Shown in pieces: positions 10,001 to 18,600 of a DNA stretch of 56,704 nucleotides. Position numbers and translations under genes: made by a program. Numbering within the stretch: the first letter of the stretch is position 1; each line of letters opens with the position of its first letter. The notes beneath the pieces were generated by a model, which saw nothing but the letters and a program-made list of their open reading frames with translations, did no database searches and had not been told where the DNA came from. This DNA is from Noviherbaspirillum humi (GTDB lineage Bacteria > Pseudomonadota > Gammaproteobacteria > Burkholderiales > Burkholderiaceae_D), in contig NZ_FZOT01000023.1 of assembly GCF_900188095.1 (NCBI RefSeq), positions 1 to 56,704 of the forward strand, in the 5' to 3' direction.

Positions 10001-10904
10001 CGTTAAGGCAATGGATGGCAGCCTGGTTCGTAAAATTAGCACCGAGGTTGGTACTATCGATACACCGAGTGGCCTGGCGCAAATCCGGGCATGGGTAGAT
10101 GACGCCACCAACAATACCGCCAAGTATGTCTATGGAGGCGACCTCCTTGGCAATCTCTGGCGCTTCGATATCAACAATGACGCAGCAACCGGCAATCCAA
10201 AATTGCTTGCCACCCTGAAGGATGCCCAGGGGAAGGCACAGCCGATTACCAGCAAGCCCGAGTTGGGGCAGGTCGAGGGCTATCCCATGGTGTATGTCGG
10301 GACCGGTCGCTATCTCGGCATCAGCGATATCAGTGAGTTCAATCAGCAGACCTTGTATGGGATCAAGGACCCAGGCACCGGCGGCGGCTACGGCATCCCT
10401 CGCAACAACGCTGCATTTGTCAGGCAAACGATTAGCATAGGGACTTGTCCTACAGGGTCACTGGCATCGATCTGCAGTGCCGGTGAAACTGTCAGAACTG
10501 GCACGGCGAATGCGGTGGACTTGGCGAATGCCGCTGGATGGTACATGGACTTGCCAACGACTAATGAGCGGGTCAGCACCGATCCACAACTCGTTCTTGG
10601 CACGCTGTTGTTCACAGCCAATTCCCTGGACTCCGGTTCCAATGTCTGTAGTCTGGGGGGACAGAGCTATCTATATTTTCTGGATTACCGCAGCGGCGGT
10701 CCGGTGCCGAATTACTCTAATGGCGTAATCGGCAGCACGCTTGGGAGCTCATTATCGACTCGCGCTGTTGCAGCGGTTTTGCCTAGCGGGAAAATTACTG
10801 CAACTGAACGCCTCTCGGATAACACCACAGTCGTCAAGACGCCACCGATTGGCTCAGCTTCAATTCCCCGACGCGTCTCCTGGCGCGAGGTTGGCGGGCG
10901 CTGA
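7047..10904 (+). CDS. pilY1: Type IV pilus tip adhesin PilY1
   Basis: A 1285-aa exported protein with a signal peptide at residues 1-25. It opens with a von Willebrand A-like domain whose metal site reads D51-N-S-G-S-M. The C-terminal half is the PilY1 beta-propeller (VYVGANDGMLHAFDA, GRGYYALDVTDP, VYVGTGRYLG). Asp-rich calcium-type loops occur at DEDGDLD (about residue 480) and SNGSSSQGDGKG (about 975). PilY1 caps the pilus and mediates adhesion, mechanosensing and control of retraction. It lies 77 bases after pilX. The first 600 or so codons are much more A+T-rich than the propeller half, so the adhesive part may have been replaced by recombination. Confidence 0.9.
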   Translation: MRLKNIQCGVMLLSMCMLVPVVWGAPTDIANAPLISGTGAGVKPNILFILDNSGSMDSEYVPDSATGLFCRGIQGSGVTTKTETFAAGCGTSHDPLMQNSDYNTIFYNPAVTYHPPLKSDGTSFPVFDKEEMWKAMPTDGLKDSSGGKNLLTSFADKLWCDNSVTIDKTKPNWDKDCIRNGNYLLPSSKPINGKYYSTVILDYSNGKGKVAVGTPDNIQLENRDLGPHYYLFLPLEYCDNRAFTNCQPEQTGVFKYPAKIRWCKSDSDAKAVMPAANACQATQSSSFPHIRYPIKAAGKGLMIRQDIVPSTNSYPYPGTDKKALTRTDCAGETCSYQEEMTNFANWWAYYRNRIQLMQTVVSRAFSVLDDRFRVGYMTIAFDPTTPTDGFMNLSDFTSGNRAIWYQKLFKARPHAGTPLHAALARAGRLYGGKLNNSSLDGVQVSDPVQFSCQRNYAILATDGVWSAPKPNEAVKLDGSDIGDEDGDLDPPQKDGLKLSKMLADVAAYYYKTDLRTGCASSAANVCDNNVPTSPSDPASHQHMTTSTIGLGLSGLLRYTTDYETAADSDFQFIKNGVVANPSNGICSWQLSGVCTWPSSQNSALSRVDDLWHAAVNGHGKYFSAYDSNDLSDALNKTLAAVIDRIGDAAAVTISNPNLAAGDNYAFSSVFTNNIWNGDIYQQLLDLNTGEVKPTKSWSAATKLDANPQAYANRKIYLFNAGAANGLRQFDWNNLSNQEKSYFSLAWIGSLSQLCSSGTNCLSSAAKANVEGANLINFLRGHRALEGIQSDISMPFRKRSSILGDIVNSEAAYIKAPLYAYADSGYAAFKQAKSTRAGMVYVGANDGMLHAFDALSGEEKWAYVPSMVLPNLYKLADKNYSTKHVYFVDGTPVQADVYIGGEWRTILVGGLNAGGRGYYALDVTDPDAPKALWEFTNKELGYSFGKPEITKLAGSGTWVVLFAFGYNNVDSNGSSSQGDGKGHLFVVKAMDGSLVRKISTEVGTIDTPSGLAQIRAWVDDATNNTAKYVYGGDLLGNLWRFDINNDAATGNPKLLATLKDAQGKAQPITSKPELGQVEGYPMVYVGTGRYLGISDISEFNQQTLYGIKDPGTGGGYGIPRNNAAFVRQTISIGTCPTGSLASICSAGETVRTGTANAVDLANAAGWYMDLPTTNERVSTDPQLVLGTLLFTANSLDSGSNVCSLGGQSYLYFLDYRSGGPVPNYSNGVIGSTLGSSLSTRAVAAVLPSGKITATERLSDNTTVVKTPPIGSASIPRRVSWREVGGR

Positions 10905-10919
10905 GCCGTTCTTAATGTG

Positions 10920-11678
10920 ATGACAATCCTATTGGGCCATGTATGTAGGCAATCCATAGTGGCTGCCGCTTCAATCGCCTTGCATGTTTGCGTAGCAGGG
11001 ATGGTGTCCGGCAACGGGCCCTATGGCGATCCGGCAAAACGCGCGGAATCATCGTCTTCTGCGCCGATAACCGTGACACTCGTACATCCCGATACAAATG
11101 TCCCAAAAGTGAATGCGCAGAGAAATGGACCGGCAATGTTGCCAGTTACAGTGCCGGCGCAACCCATCGTGGGAGCTCGCTTTGCGATTCTTGCCTATCC
11201 CAGAAGAGATGCAATCAGCGTGCAACCAACAGGCTCTTCAAGCCCGAATACGGGTCTCTTGCATGCCGGAGACCTCATCGAACCCGCACGCATCCTCCAT
11301 GAGGCGATGCCCGATCCCTACTCGGTGGCCGACCTGCCGGCAGGCCGCATGCGGCTGGCCCTGCTAATTAACGAGGCAGGAAAAGTTGAAGCCGTGAGAT
11401 TCGAAGAAGAATTGCTTCCAATGGAAGCAGTAAGCGTCTTGCGCCAGACCTTCGAGAAATTCCTCTTTCAGCCGGCCAAGCGCAACGGCGCGCCAATCAA
11501 AAGCGAATTCAAGCTTGAACTGTCCATCGATTCAACGACGCCATCCCTCTGCGCTGCAGCCGGCAACGAAAATCACTGCCCCACCCCCGCCTTGTCCAGC
11601 AGCCCCTTCGCCTTCGGCGAAGCGAGAAACCGCACGAACGCCTTGCCCGGTTCCGACTCCGCCGCCACCGCCGAATAG
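10920..11678 (+). CDS. TonB-like energy-transducer protein
   Basis: 252 aa. An N-terminal membrane anchor (about residues 12-32) contains S18-x3-H22, the Ser-His pair used by TonB to contact ExbB/ExbD. A variable, Pro-containing periplasmic middle follows. The C-terminal fold (RLALLINEAGKVEAVRFEE ... FLFQPAKRNGAPIKSEFKLEL, about residues 140-205) is a TonB C-terminal domain. The last roughly 47 residues lie beyond the domain and mostly overlap, antisense, the 3' end of the converging gene at 11573. It follows pilY1 by 15 bases and probably shares its transcript. ATG 10920 is preferred over GTG 10917. No exbB/exbD is in view. Confidence 0.65.
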   Translation: MTILLGHVCRQSIVAAASIALHVCVAGMVSGNGPYGDPAKRAESSSSAPITVTLVHPDTNVPKVNAQRNGPAMLPVTVPAQPIVGARFAILAYPRRDAISVQPTGSSSPNTGLLHAGDLIEPARILHEAMPDPYSVADLPAGRMRLALLINEAGKVEAVRFEEELLPMEAVSVLRQTFEKFLFQPAKRNGAPIKSEFKLELSIDSTTPSLCAAAGNENHCPTPALSSSPFAFGEARNRTNALPGSDSAATAE

Positions 11679-12316
11679 CGGGTGAAATTCTGTGCTTCCG
11701 GCGGCAGCAGGCCGACCAACTTCAAGCCCTTGTCCTTCTTCAGCAAAATCTCGGTGACCGCGCCGAAGCCGATCTCCTTGCCTTTGCCGGCCAGCACATG
11801 GTCCAGCACCGCCGCGCCGTCCGGATAGCGGGTGGTCTTGGCTTCGACCTGCTCCGCAATGCCCATCTTCTTCAGCAGGCTCTCCATGTAGACGCCGGTG
11901 GAGGCCTTGTTGTAGACGATGGAATCGGCATCGAGGATGGAGCGCTTGAGCGCATCGGCGCTGGAGATGTCCGGCGTCGGCGCACCGGGCCGCACCGCCA
12001 CGCCCACGCCGACCTGGCCGACATAGGTCGGTTCGCCGCTCAGCTTGGCGCTCTTGACGAAGTCATTGATGCCGGCGGTCGGCGCGATCACCACATCCCA
12101 TTTTTCGTCGGCGGCGATACGCTTGGCGATCTGCGGCGCGGTGTTGTAGGTGATCATCGGGACATGGCCGGACTCCTGCTGGAAAGCGTCGGCCACGGCA
12201 TGCAGGCCGGGTTCGACGGCGCCGCCGCTGAGCACGGTGAATTCGGCGGCCAGCACAGGCTGGGTAATAGAAGCAAGAGCGGCGAGAAGGGCGGGGCCGA
12301 GCGCGGATCTGGTCAT
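11573..12316 (-). CDS. ModA-like periplasmic substrate-binding protein
   Basis: A 247-aa exported protein: signal peptide to about residue 23 (VLAAE), then FTVLSGGAVEPGLHAVADAFQQESGH, the start pattern of ModA/extracellular solute-binding proteins. Later come WDVVIAPTAGI and IVYNKASTGVYMESLLKKMGI, which resemble molybdate/tungstate-type binding folds. Orphan members of this group bind anions other than molybdate, and no ABC partner is adjacent, so the ligand is open. Its 3' end overlaps the converging TonB-like gene by 106 bases. Confidence 0.75.
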   Translation of the reverse strand: MTRSALGPALLAALASITQPVLAAEFTVLSGGAVEPGLHAVADAFQQESGHVPMITYNTAPQIAKRIAADEKWDVVIAPTAGINDFVKSAKLSGEPTYVGQVGVGVAVRPGAPTPDISSADALKRSILDADSIVYNKASTGVYMESLLKKMGIAEQVEAKTTRYPDGAAVLDHVLAGKGKEIGFGAVTEILLKKDKGLKLVGLLPPEAQNFTRYSAVAAESEPGKAFVRFLASPKAKGLLDKAGVGQ

Positions 12317-12416
12317 GCTGTCTCCTTGGTTGTGATGTTGTAGGCCACGGCTGCGATGGCAATCCCGATCATACCCGAGCCGGCCGTTGCTGGTTCAGCC
12401 CGATCGAGGGCGCATG

Positions 12417-12450
12417 AAAAAAGGCGGCGCGCCGTTGCCGGCGCACCGCC
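12417..12450 (-). terminator. Rho-independent terminator after the Bug receptor gene
   Basis: Read on the minus strand, a 12-bp GC-rich stem (12450-12439 with 12434-12423, one G-U pair) closes a GCAA loop and is followed by six T (12422-12417). It lies 48 bases beyond the stop of the gene ending at 12498 and would end the aminotransferase/Bug transcript before the ModA-like gene. Confidence 0.85.
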
Positions 12451-12497
12451 CTTCCTGATCCCTGCCGCACCAGACCAGGCGCGGCGAGCATCGTGCA

Positions 12498-13466
12498 TCA
12501 GCCTTCCGGCGTGACGTTGGCATCCTTGATGACCTTGGCCCAGGTCAGGCGCTCGGTATGGATGAACTCGGCGAATTTCTCGCGCGAGCCGCCGCCATCC
12601 TCGGCGCCGTACTGGTCCATCCTTGCCATCACGTCCGGCATGGCGAGCACCTTGTTGATGTCTTCGTTCATGCGCTGCGCCAGCGCCGCCGGCATCTTGC
12701 CCGGGCCGACCAGGCCGTACCAGGTGCTGGCCTCGAAGCCGGGGAAGCCCTGCTCCGCCATGGTCGGTAGATCGGGGTAGGCCTTGGAGCGCTTGGTGCG
12801 GGTCTGCGCCAACGCGATCACCTTGCCGCCCTTTACATGCGGCGTGGCGGCGGTCATGGTGTCGAAGCTGTATTCGATCTGGTTGCCGATCAGGTCGGTC
12901 AGCATCGGCCCCGAACCCTTGTAGGGAACGTGCAGCGCGTCCACGCCGGCGCGCAGCTTGAACATCTCCAGGGTCAGGTGCTGGCTGGAGCCGACGCCGG
13001 CGGAGCCGAAGCCGATCTTGCCCGGGTTCTTCTTGCACAGCTCGACGATGGCTTTCACCGTCTTCGCCGGCTGAGTGGGGCTGCAGATCAGCAGGTTGGG
13101 CGTCACGCCCACCAGGGTGAGCGGCGTGAAGTCCTTCTCGGCGTTGTAGCCGAGCTTGGGCATCAGGCCGGGCGAGATGGCATGGCTGTTGACGTGGGCC
13201 ATCAGCAGCGTGGTGCCGTCGGCGGGCTGCTTGGCCACATAGTCGGCGGCGATGGTGCCGGCCGCGCCGGGCTTGTTCTCAACGACGACCGATGTGTTCC
13301 ACATCGCCGCCAGCTTCTGGCCGACCACGCGGGCCAGCACGTCGGTGCCGCCGCCCGGCGGGAAGCCGACGATGATGCGCACCGGGCCGGAGGGCAGGGT
13401 TTGCGCGCGTAGCAGCGGGGAGACCAGGGTGGCGGCCGTGGCCGCGATAAAGGTTCTGCGTTTCAT
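12498..13466 (-). CDS. Bug-family (TctC) tripartite tricarboxylate transporter receptor
   Basis: A 322-aa periplasmic binding protein. It begins MKRRTFIAATAATL, a twin-Arg-like signal sequence cut after LLRAQ, then PVRIIVGFPPGGGTDVLAR, the Bug/TctC signature. DALHVPYKGSGPMLTDLIG lies in the middle. Bug proteins bind carboxylates or aromatic acids with high affinity. The TctA/TctB membrane parts are absent, as is normal for the many orphan Bug genes of Burkholderiales. I start at ATG 13466, at the signal peptide; the frame is open further upstream but carries no signal. It lies 62 bases downstream of the aminotransferase gene on the same strand and is probably co-transcribed with it. Confidence 0.88.
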   Translation of the reverse strand: MKRRTFIAATAATLVSPLLRAQTLPSGPVRIIVGFPPGGGTDVLARVVGQKLAAMWNTSVVVENKPGAAGTIAADYVAKQPADGTTLLMAHVNSHAISPGLMPKLGYNAEKDFTPLTLVGVTPNLLICSPTQPAKTVKAIVELCKKNPGKIGFGSAGVGSSQHLTLEMFKLRAGVDALHVPYKGSGPMLTDLIGNQIEYSFDTMTAATPHVKGGKVIALAQTRTKRSKAYPDLPTMAEQGFPGFEASTWYGLVGPGKMPAALAQRMNEDINKVLAMPDVMARMDQYGAEDGGGSREKFAEFIHTERLTWAKVIKDANVTPEG

Positions 13467-13528
13467 GTCGCACCTCGATAGGGTTTTATCTCGTGTCGGA
13501 AAGCGGGGCCGGCATGCCGGCCCGTGAC

Positions 13529-14749
13529 TCAGGCAGCCTGCGCCAGCGGCACCTTGGCCGAGTGCGCGAGCGAGGACAGCGCCGCCAGCACGCCGCCGCG
13601 CTGGTGCGGCACCTTCGCCAGGTCGAGTCCCATCTCGACGCCGGACAGCGTGCCGCACAGCGTGAGATCGTTGAAGTCGCCGAGGTGCCCGATGCGGAAC
13701 ACCCAGCCCGACAGCTTGCCCAGCCCCTGGCCGAGCGACATGTTGAAATGGTTGAGGATGACCTTGCGCAGCGCATCGGCGCTATGGTGCTGGCCGTTGG
13801 CATCCTTCGGCATGACCACCGCGGTCAGCACGCCGCTGTACTCCGCCGGGTTCTGGCACAGCACTTCGAGGCCCCAGGCCTGCACCGCCTCGCGGGTGGC
13901 GAGCGCATGGCGCTGGTGCCGGGCGAAGACGTTGGACAGGCCTTCCTCGAACAGCATGTCGCAGGCTTCGGAGAGGCCGTACAGCAGGTTGGTGGCCGGG
14001 GTGTAGGGCCAGAAGCCGTTCTGGTTGGCGGCAATGATCTCGTCCCAGGCCCAGAAGGCGCGCGGCAGCTTCGCTTGCTTCGACGCGGCCAGGGCTTTCT
14101 CCGACACCGCGTTGAAGGACAGGCCCGGCGGCAGCATCAGGCCCTTCTGCGAACCGGAGATGGTGACGTCCACGCCCCATTCGTCGTGGCGGTAATCGAT
14201 GGAGCCGAGCGAGGAGATGGTATCCACCAGCAGCAGCGCCGGATGGCGCGCATTGTCGATGGCGCGGCGCACGGCGGCGATGTTGGAGGTGACGCCGGTG
14301 GAGGTTTCGTTATGCACCACGCACACCGCCTTGATGCTGTGGCCGGTGTCTTCCGCCAGGCGCGCTTCGATCTGCGCCGCGTCGGCGCCGTGGCGCCAGT
14401 CGCCCTGGATGAATTCCGGCTTCAGGGACAGGCGCTCGGCCAGCTTCTTCCACAGCGTGGCGAAGTGGCCGGTTTCATACATCAGCACATGGTCGCCCGG
14501 CGACAGGGTATTGACCAGCGCCGCTTCCCAGGCGCCGGTGCCGGAGGAGGGATAGATCACCACCGGCGACTGGGTCTGGAACACCTTCTTGATGTCCGCC
14601 AGCACCTTCTTGCCAAGGGCCTGGAATTCGGGGCCGCGGTGATCGATGGTGGGATAGTCCATGGCCCGCAGGATGCGGTCGGGCACGGTGGACGGTCCGG
14701 GGATCTGCAGGAAATGCCGCCCGGAGGGATGGGAGTTCAGTTTAAGCAT
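13529..14749 (-). CDS. Class V aminotransferase, serine/alanine-glyoxylate aminotransferase type
   Basis: A 406-aa PLP enzyme. PGPSTVPDRILRAM opens the protein, SSGTGAWEAALVN lies near residue 70, VDTISSLGS near 175 (Asp176 contacts the PLP ring), and SGSQKGLMLPPG near 200, where Lys202 forms the Schiff base. Family members move the amino group of serine or alanine to glyoxylate, giving hydroxypyruvate or pyruvate and glycine. It is the first gene of a minus-strand pair with a Bug receptor and is divergent from a GntR regulator and a 2-hydroxyacid dehydrogenase. This suggests that the cluster handles glyoxylate, hydroxypyruvate or a related 2-oxo/2-hydroxy acid. The start is ATG 14749; the open frame upstream of it lies in A+T-rich promoter DNA. 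Confidence 0.85.
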   Translation of the reverse strand: MLKLNSHPSGRHFLQIPGPSTVPDRILRAMDYPTIDHRGPEFQALGKKVLADIKKVFQTQSPVVIYPSSGTGAWEAALVNTLSPGDHVLMYETGHFATLWKKLAERLSLKPEFIQGDWRHGADAAQIEARLAEDTGHSIKAVCVVHNETSTGVTSNIAAVRRAIDNARHPALLLVDTISSLGSIDYRHDEWGVDVTISGSQKGLMLPPGLSFNAVSEKALAASKQAKLPRAFWAWDEIIAANQNGFWPYTPATNLLYGLSEACDMLFEEGLSNVFARHQRHALATREAVQAWGLEVLCQNPAEYSGVLTAVVMPKDANGQHHSADALRKVILNHFNMSLGQGLGKLSGWVFRIGHLGDFNDLTLCGTLSGVEMGLDLAKVPHQRGGVLAALSSLAHSAKVPLAQAA

Positions 14750-14794
14750 GGGGTCTCCAGCCAATGGCTCTTGTGAATAATCGTTGTGGACGTA

Positions 14795-14930
14795 TTTTTG
14801 CATACAATATACCGCGATGTTTGAGAAATGTCCAATCTCCCCGCTTATCTCGGTAAGCAATTGACTAAAAAGGAAAAAAATCATCCATCCAGCGGTTTTC
14901 AGAGTTTAAGGCATAATTTTGGTATACAAT
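14795..14930. promoter_or_regulatory. Divergent promoter region with 14-bp direct repeat, candidate GntR operators
   Basis: Between the divergent starts at 14749 (-) and 14962 (+) the DNA is unusually A+T-rich. Two near-identical 14-mers, TTTTTGCATACAAT at 14795-14808 and TTTTGGTATACAAT at 14917-14930, match at 12 of 14 positions. Both contain a GTATAC/GCATAC core of the kind bound by FadR/VanR-type GntR regulators. One copy lies near each gene start, so the regulator encoded at 14962 probably controls both arms and itself. Confidence 0.55.
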
Positions 14931-14961
14931 TCTCCAGAACCCGAAACCGACTGCGCATTCC

Positions 14962-15633
14962 ATGACCGAACCCGTTCCCATCAACCGCCAAGGCTTGTCC
15001 GCTGCCGCCACCAGCCGGCTGCGCGACATGATCATCGAGGGCGTGCTCGTCCCTGGCACCCGCCTGAACGAACGGGTGCTGTGCGAGCAGCTCGGCATTT
15101 CCCGCACGCCGCTGCGCGAAGCCTTCAAGACGCTGGCGGTGGAAGGCCTGATCGACCTGCTGCCGAACCGCGGCGCGGTGGTGGCGGAAATGTCGACTGC
15201 CGACATCGAGCAGACCTTCGAAGTGATGGGCGCGCTGGAAGGCCTGTCCGGCCAGCTCGCCTGCCAGCGCATTACCGCGGAAGAGCTGGCCGAGATACGT
15301 GCCCTGCATTTCGAGATGCTGGCCGCCCATGCGCGGCGCGACCTGTCGGCGTATTACCGCGTCAATCTCGCCATCCATGCGCGCATCAACGCCGCCGCCG
15401 CCAACGCGGTGCTGACCGAGACCTACAAGCAGATCAATGCCCGCATCCAGAGCCTGCGCTTCCGCTCCAACTTCAATCAGGAGAAATGGGATGCGGCGGT
15501 GAAGGAGCATGACGCCATGCTGGCCGCGCTGGAAAAGCGCGACGGCGAGGCGCTGCGCCAGCTGCTGCACCAGCACCTGCTGAAGAAATGCGCAACCGTG
15601 ATCGACGAACTGAATTCCCGCAAGACCGCCTGA
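14962..15633 (+). CDS. GntR-family regulator, FadR/FCD subgroup
   Basis: 223 aa. The N-terminal winged helix (about residues 10-75) contains LRDMIIEGVLVPGTRLNERVL and the recognition helix ISRTPLREAFKTLAVEGLI. The C-terminal all-helical FCD domain (about 85-215) has the usual metal/ligand positions, including the His in NLAIHARI and a late His-rich stretch (LLHQHLLKK). FCD regulators usually sense a carboxylic acid and repress the neighbouring catabolic genes. The dehydrogenase follows 64 bases downstream on the same strand; the aminotransferase/Bug operon is divergent. Confidence 0.88.
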   Translation: MTEPVPINRQGLSAAATSRLRDMIIEGVLVPGTRLNERVLCEQLGISRTPLREAFKTLAVEGLIDLLPNRGAVVAEMSTADIEQTFEVMGALEGLSGQLACQRITAEELAEIRALHFEMLAAHARRDLSAYYRVNLAIHARINAAAANAVLTETYKQINARIQSLRFRSNFNQEKWDAAVKEHDAMLAALEKRDGEALRQLLHQHLLKKCATVIDELNSRKTA

Positions 15634-15697
15634 CCCAGACTGCTTCCGGCGCTGCAGCGCCGACAACGACTACGACAAATAAGAGACGCCATTTCCC

Positions 15698-18600
15698 ATG
15701 AACGCTTCCGTCCCGCACCAAGTCCTGCTCAGCCCTTCGCTGCAGGAGGCCGCCAGCCGCAATGAAATCGCCGCCCGCCTGCAGAAGGAAACCGGCGGCG
15801 AAGTCCTGTTCGACAAGTTTTCTCGCGGCCGCTATTCGACCGATGCCTCGATCTACCAGGTGGAGCCGGTCGGCGTGTTCGTGCCGCGCAGCGAGCAGGA
15901 CATCGTCGCCGCCATCGACATCGCCCGCGACGCGCGCCTGCCCATCCTGCCGCGCGGCGCCGGCACCAGCCAGTGCGGCCAGACGGTCGGCCGGGCGCTG
16001 GTGATGGACAATAGCAAGCACTTCAACCGCATCCTCGATTTCGACCGCGACGCGATGACGGTGACGGTGCAGCCCGGCGTGGTGCTGGATCACCTGAACG
16101 CCTGGCTCAAGCCGCACGGCCTCTGGTTCCCGGTAGACGTGTCCACCTCGGCCCAGTGCACCATCGGCGGCATGGCCGGCAACAATTCCTGCGGTTCGCG
16201 CAGCCTCTACTACGGCAACATGGTGCATAACGTGCTCGGCATCGATGCCTGGCTGTCGGACGGCACCTTCGCCAGTTTCGGCCTGCTGCCGAAGATGCTG
16301 GAGGCGGCGCCGCCGCGCATCCGTGCGCTGGCCGATACCGTGGCCCGCATCGCGGCGCGCGAGCGGGAAGAGATCGAAGAGCGCTTCCCCAAGGTGCTGC
16401 GCCGCGTCGGCGGCTACAACCTGGACATCTTCCATCCGCAGTCGGTGCGCGGCTATACCGAGGACGGCAGCGTCAACCTGGCGCACCTGCTGGTCGGCTC
16501 GGAAGGCACGCTGGCCTACAGCAAGCAGATCACGCTCAAGCTGTCGCCGCTGCCCACCTTCAAGACCCTCGGCGTCGTCAACTTCACCAACTTCAGCAAG
16601 GCGATGGACAGCACCCAGCACATCGTCAAGCTGGGTCCGGTGGCGGTGGAACTGGTGGACCGCACCATGATCGAGCTGGCGCGCGGCAATCCCGCCTTCC
16701 GCCCCACCATCGAAAAGGCCTTGATCGGCGCGCCGGAAGCCATCCTGCTGGTGGAATTCGCCGGCGCCGACAAGGCGCAGCAGCTGGCCCAGCTCAAGGC
16801 GCTGACCGAGCTGATGGGCGACCTCGGCCTGCCCGGCTCGGTGGTGGAGATGGCCGACGAGAAGGAACAGAAGGAACTGTGGGAAGTGCGCAAGGCCGGC
16901 CTCAACATCATGATGAGCCTGAAGGGCGACGACAAGCCGGTGTCCTTCATCGAGGATTGCGCGGTGCCGCTGGAGCACCTGGCCGAGTACACCGACCGCC
17001 TCACCGAAGTCTTCGCCAAGCATGGCACGCGCGGCACCTGGTATGCCCACGCTTCGGTCGGCACGCTGCACGTGCGGCCCATCCTCGACATGCGCCGCGA
17101 CGGCAGCGCCAAGATGCGCGCCATCGCGGAAGAAGCGGCGGCGCTGGTGCGCCAGTACAAGGGCGCCTTCTCCGGCGAGCATGGCGACGGCCTGGTGCGC
17201 AGCGAATGGGTGGACTGGCAGTTCGGCGAGCGCCTGATGGGCGCCTATGGCGAAATCAAGGATGCCTTCGATCCTGACGGGCTCATGAACCCCGGCAAGA
17301 TCGTGCGCGCCACCAAGATGGACGATACTTCGCTCTATCGCTTCAAGCCCGGCTACCAGGAGCAGCCGCTGGCCACCGTGCTCGACTGGTCCAGCTGGAA
17401 CGTGCATACCGATCCGGTCACCGAGGAAGTCAGCGCGCCCGGCACCGGCGGCGACAGCACCGGCGGCTTCGCCAAGGCGATCGAGATGTGCAACAACAAC
17501 GGCCATTGCCGCAAGTTCGACAGCGGCACCATGTGCCCCAGCTACCGCGCCACCGGCGAGGAAAAGCACCTGACGCGCGGCCGCGCCAATACGCTGCGCC
17601 TGGCGGTGTCCGGCCAGCTCGGCCCGGATGCGCTCACCTCGCAGGAAATGTACGAGACGCTCGACCTGTGCGTGAGCTGCAAGGGCTGCAAGCGCGACTG
17701 CCCCACCGGCGTCGACATGGCCAAGATGAAGACCGAGTTCCTCTATCACTACCGCAAGAAGCATGGCCTGCGCATGAAAGACAAGCTGGTGGCCTACATG
17801 CCGCGCTACGCGCCCTGGGCGGCGCGGCTGGCGCCGCTGTTCAACCTGCGCGACAAGCTGCCCGGCGCGGCGGCAGTGAGCGAAAGGCTGTTCGGCTTCA
17901 GCGCCAAGCGCAAGCTGCCGCAGTGGCGCGGCGATACCTTCTTCCGCAACGCGCCGGCCGCCTCCAGCGCCGGCGCCGCCGGCGAGGTGGTGCTGTTCGT
18001 CGATACCTTCAACAATTATTTCGAGTCCGACAATGCGCGCGCCGCCTACAAGGTGCTGCAGGCCGCCGGCTACCAGGTGCATCTGGCGAAGGCGGCGGAC
18101 GACAAGCGGCCGCTGTGCTGCGGCCGCACCTATCTCTCGGCCGGCCTGGTGGACGAGGCCAAGGCGGAAGCGCGGCGCACCCTGCAGGCGCTGCTGCCCT
18201 TCGTGCAGCGCGGCGTGCCGGTGGTGGGCCTGGAGCCTTCCTGCCTGCTCACCATGCGCGACGAGTTCCTCTCTTACGGCCTGGGCAAGGAAGCGCATCA
18301 GCTGGCGCAGCAGGCCATGCTGTTCGAGGAATTCCTGGCGCGGGAAGCCAAGGCCGGCAAGCTGCAGCTGAAGCTCAAGCCGCTGCCGCAGAAGACCGCC
18401 ATGCTGCACGGCCACTGCCACCAGAAGGCCTTCGATGCGGTGCGCCCCGTGCAGGCGGTGCTCGGCCTGGTGCCGGAGCTGCAGGTGCAGTTGATCGAAT
18501 CCAGCTGCTGCGGCATGGCCGGCAGTTTCGGCTACGACGCCGAGCACTACGACGTGTCGATGAAGATGGGCGAGCTGGCGCTGCTGCCGGCGGTGCGCAA

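Noticed and set aside
13493-14776. A 427-codon open frame on the plus strand
   Set aside because: It is the antisense of the aminotransferase gene, which has all PLP-enzyme motifs; the plus-strand product is compositionally biased and has no recognisable fold.
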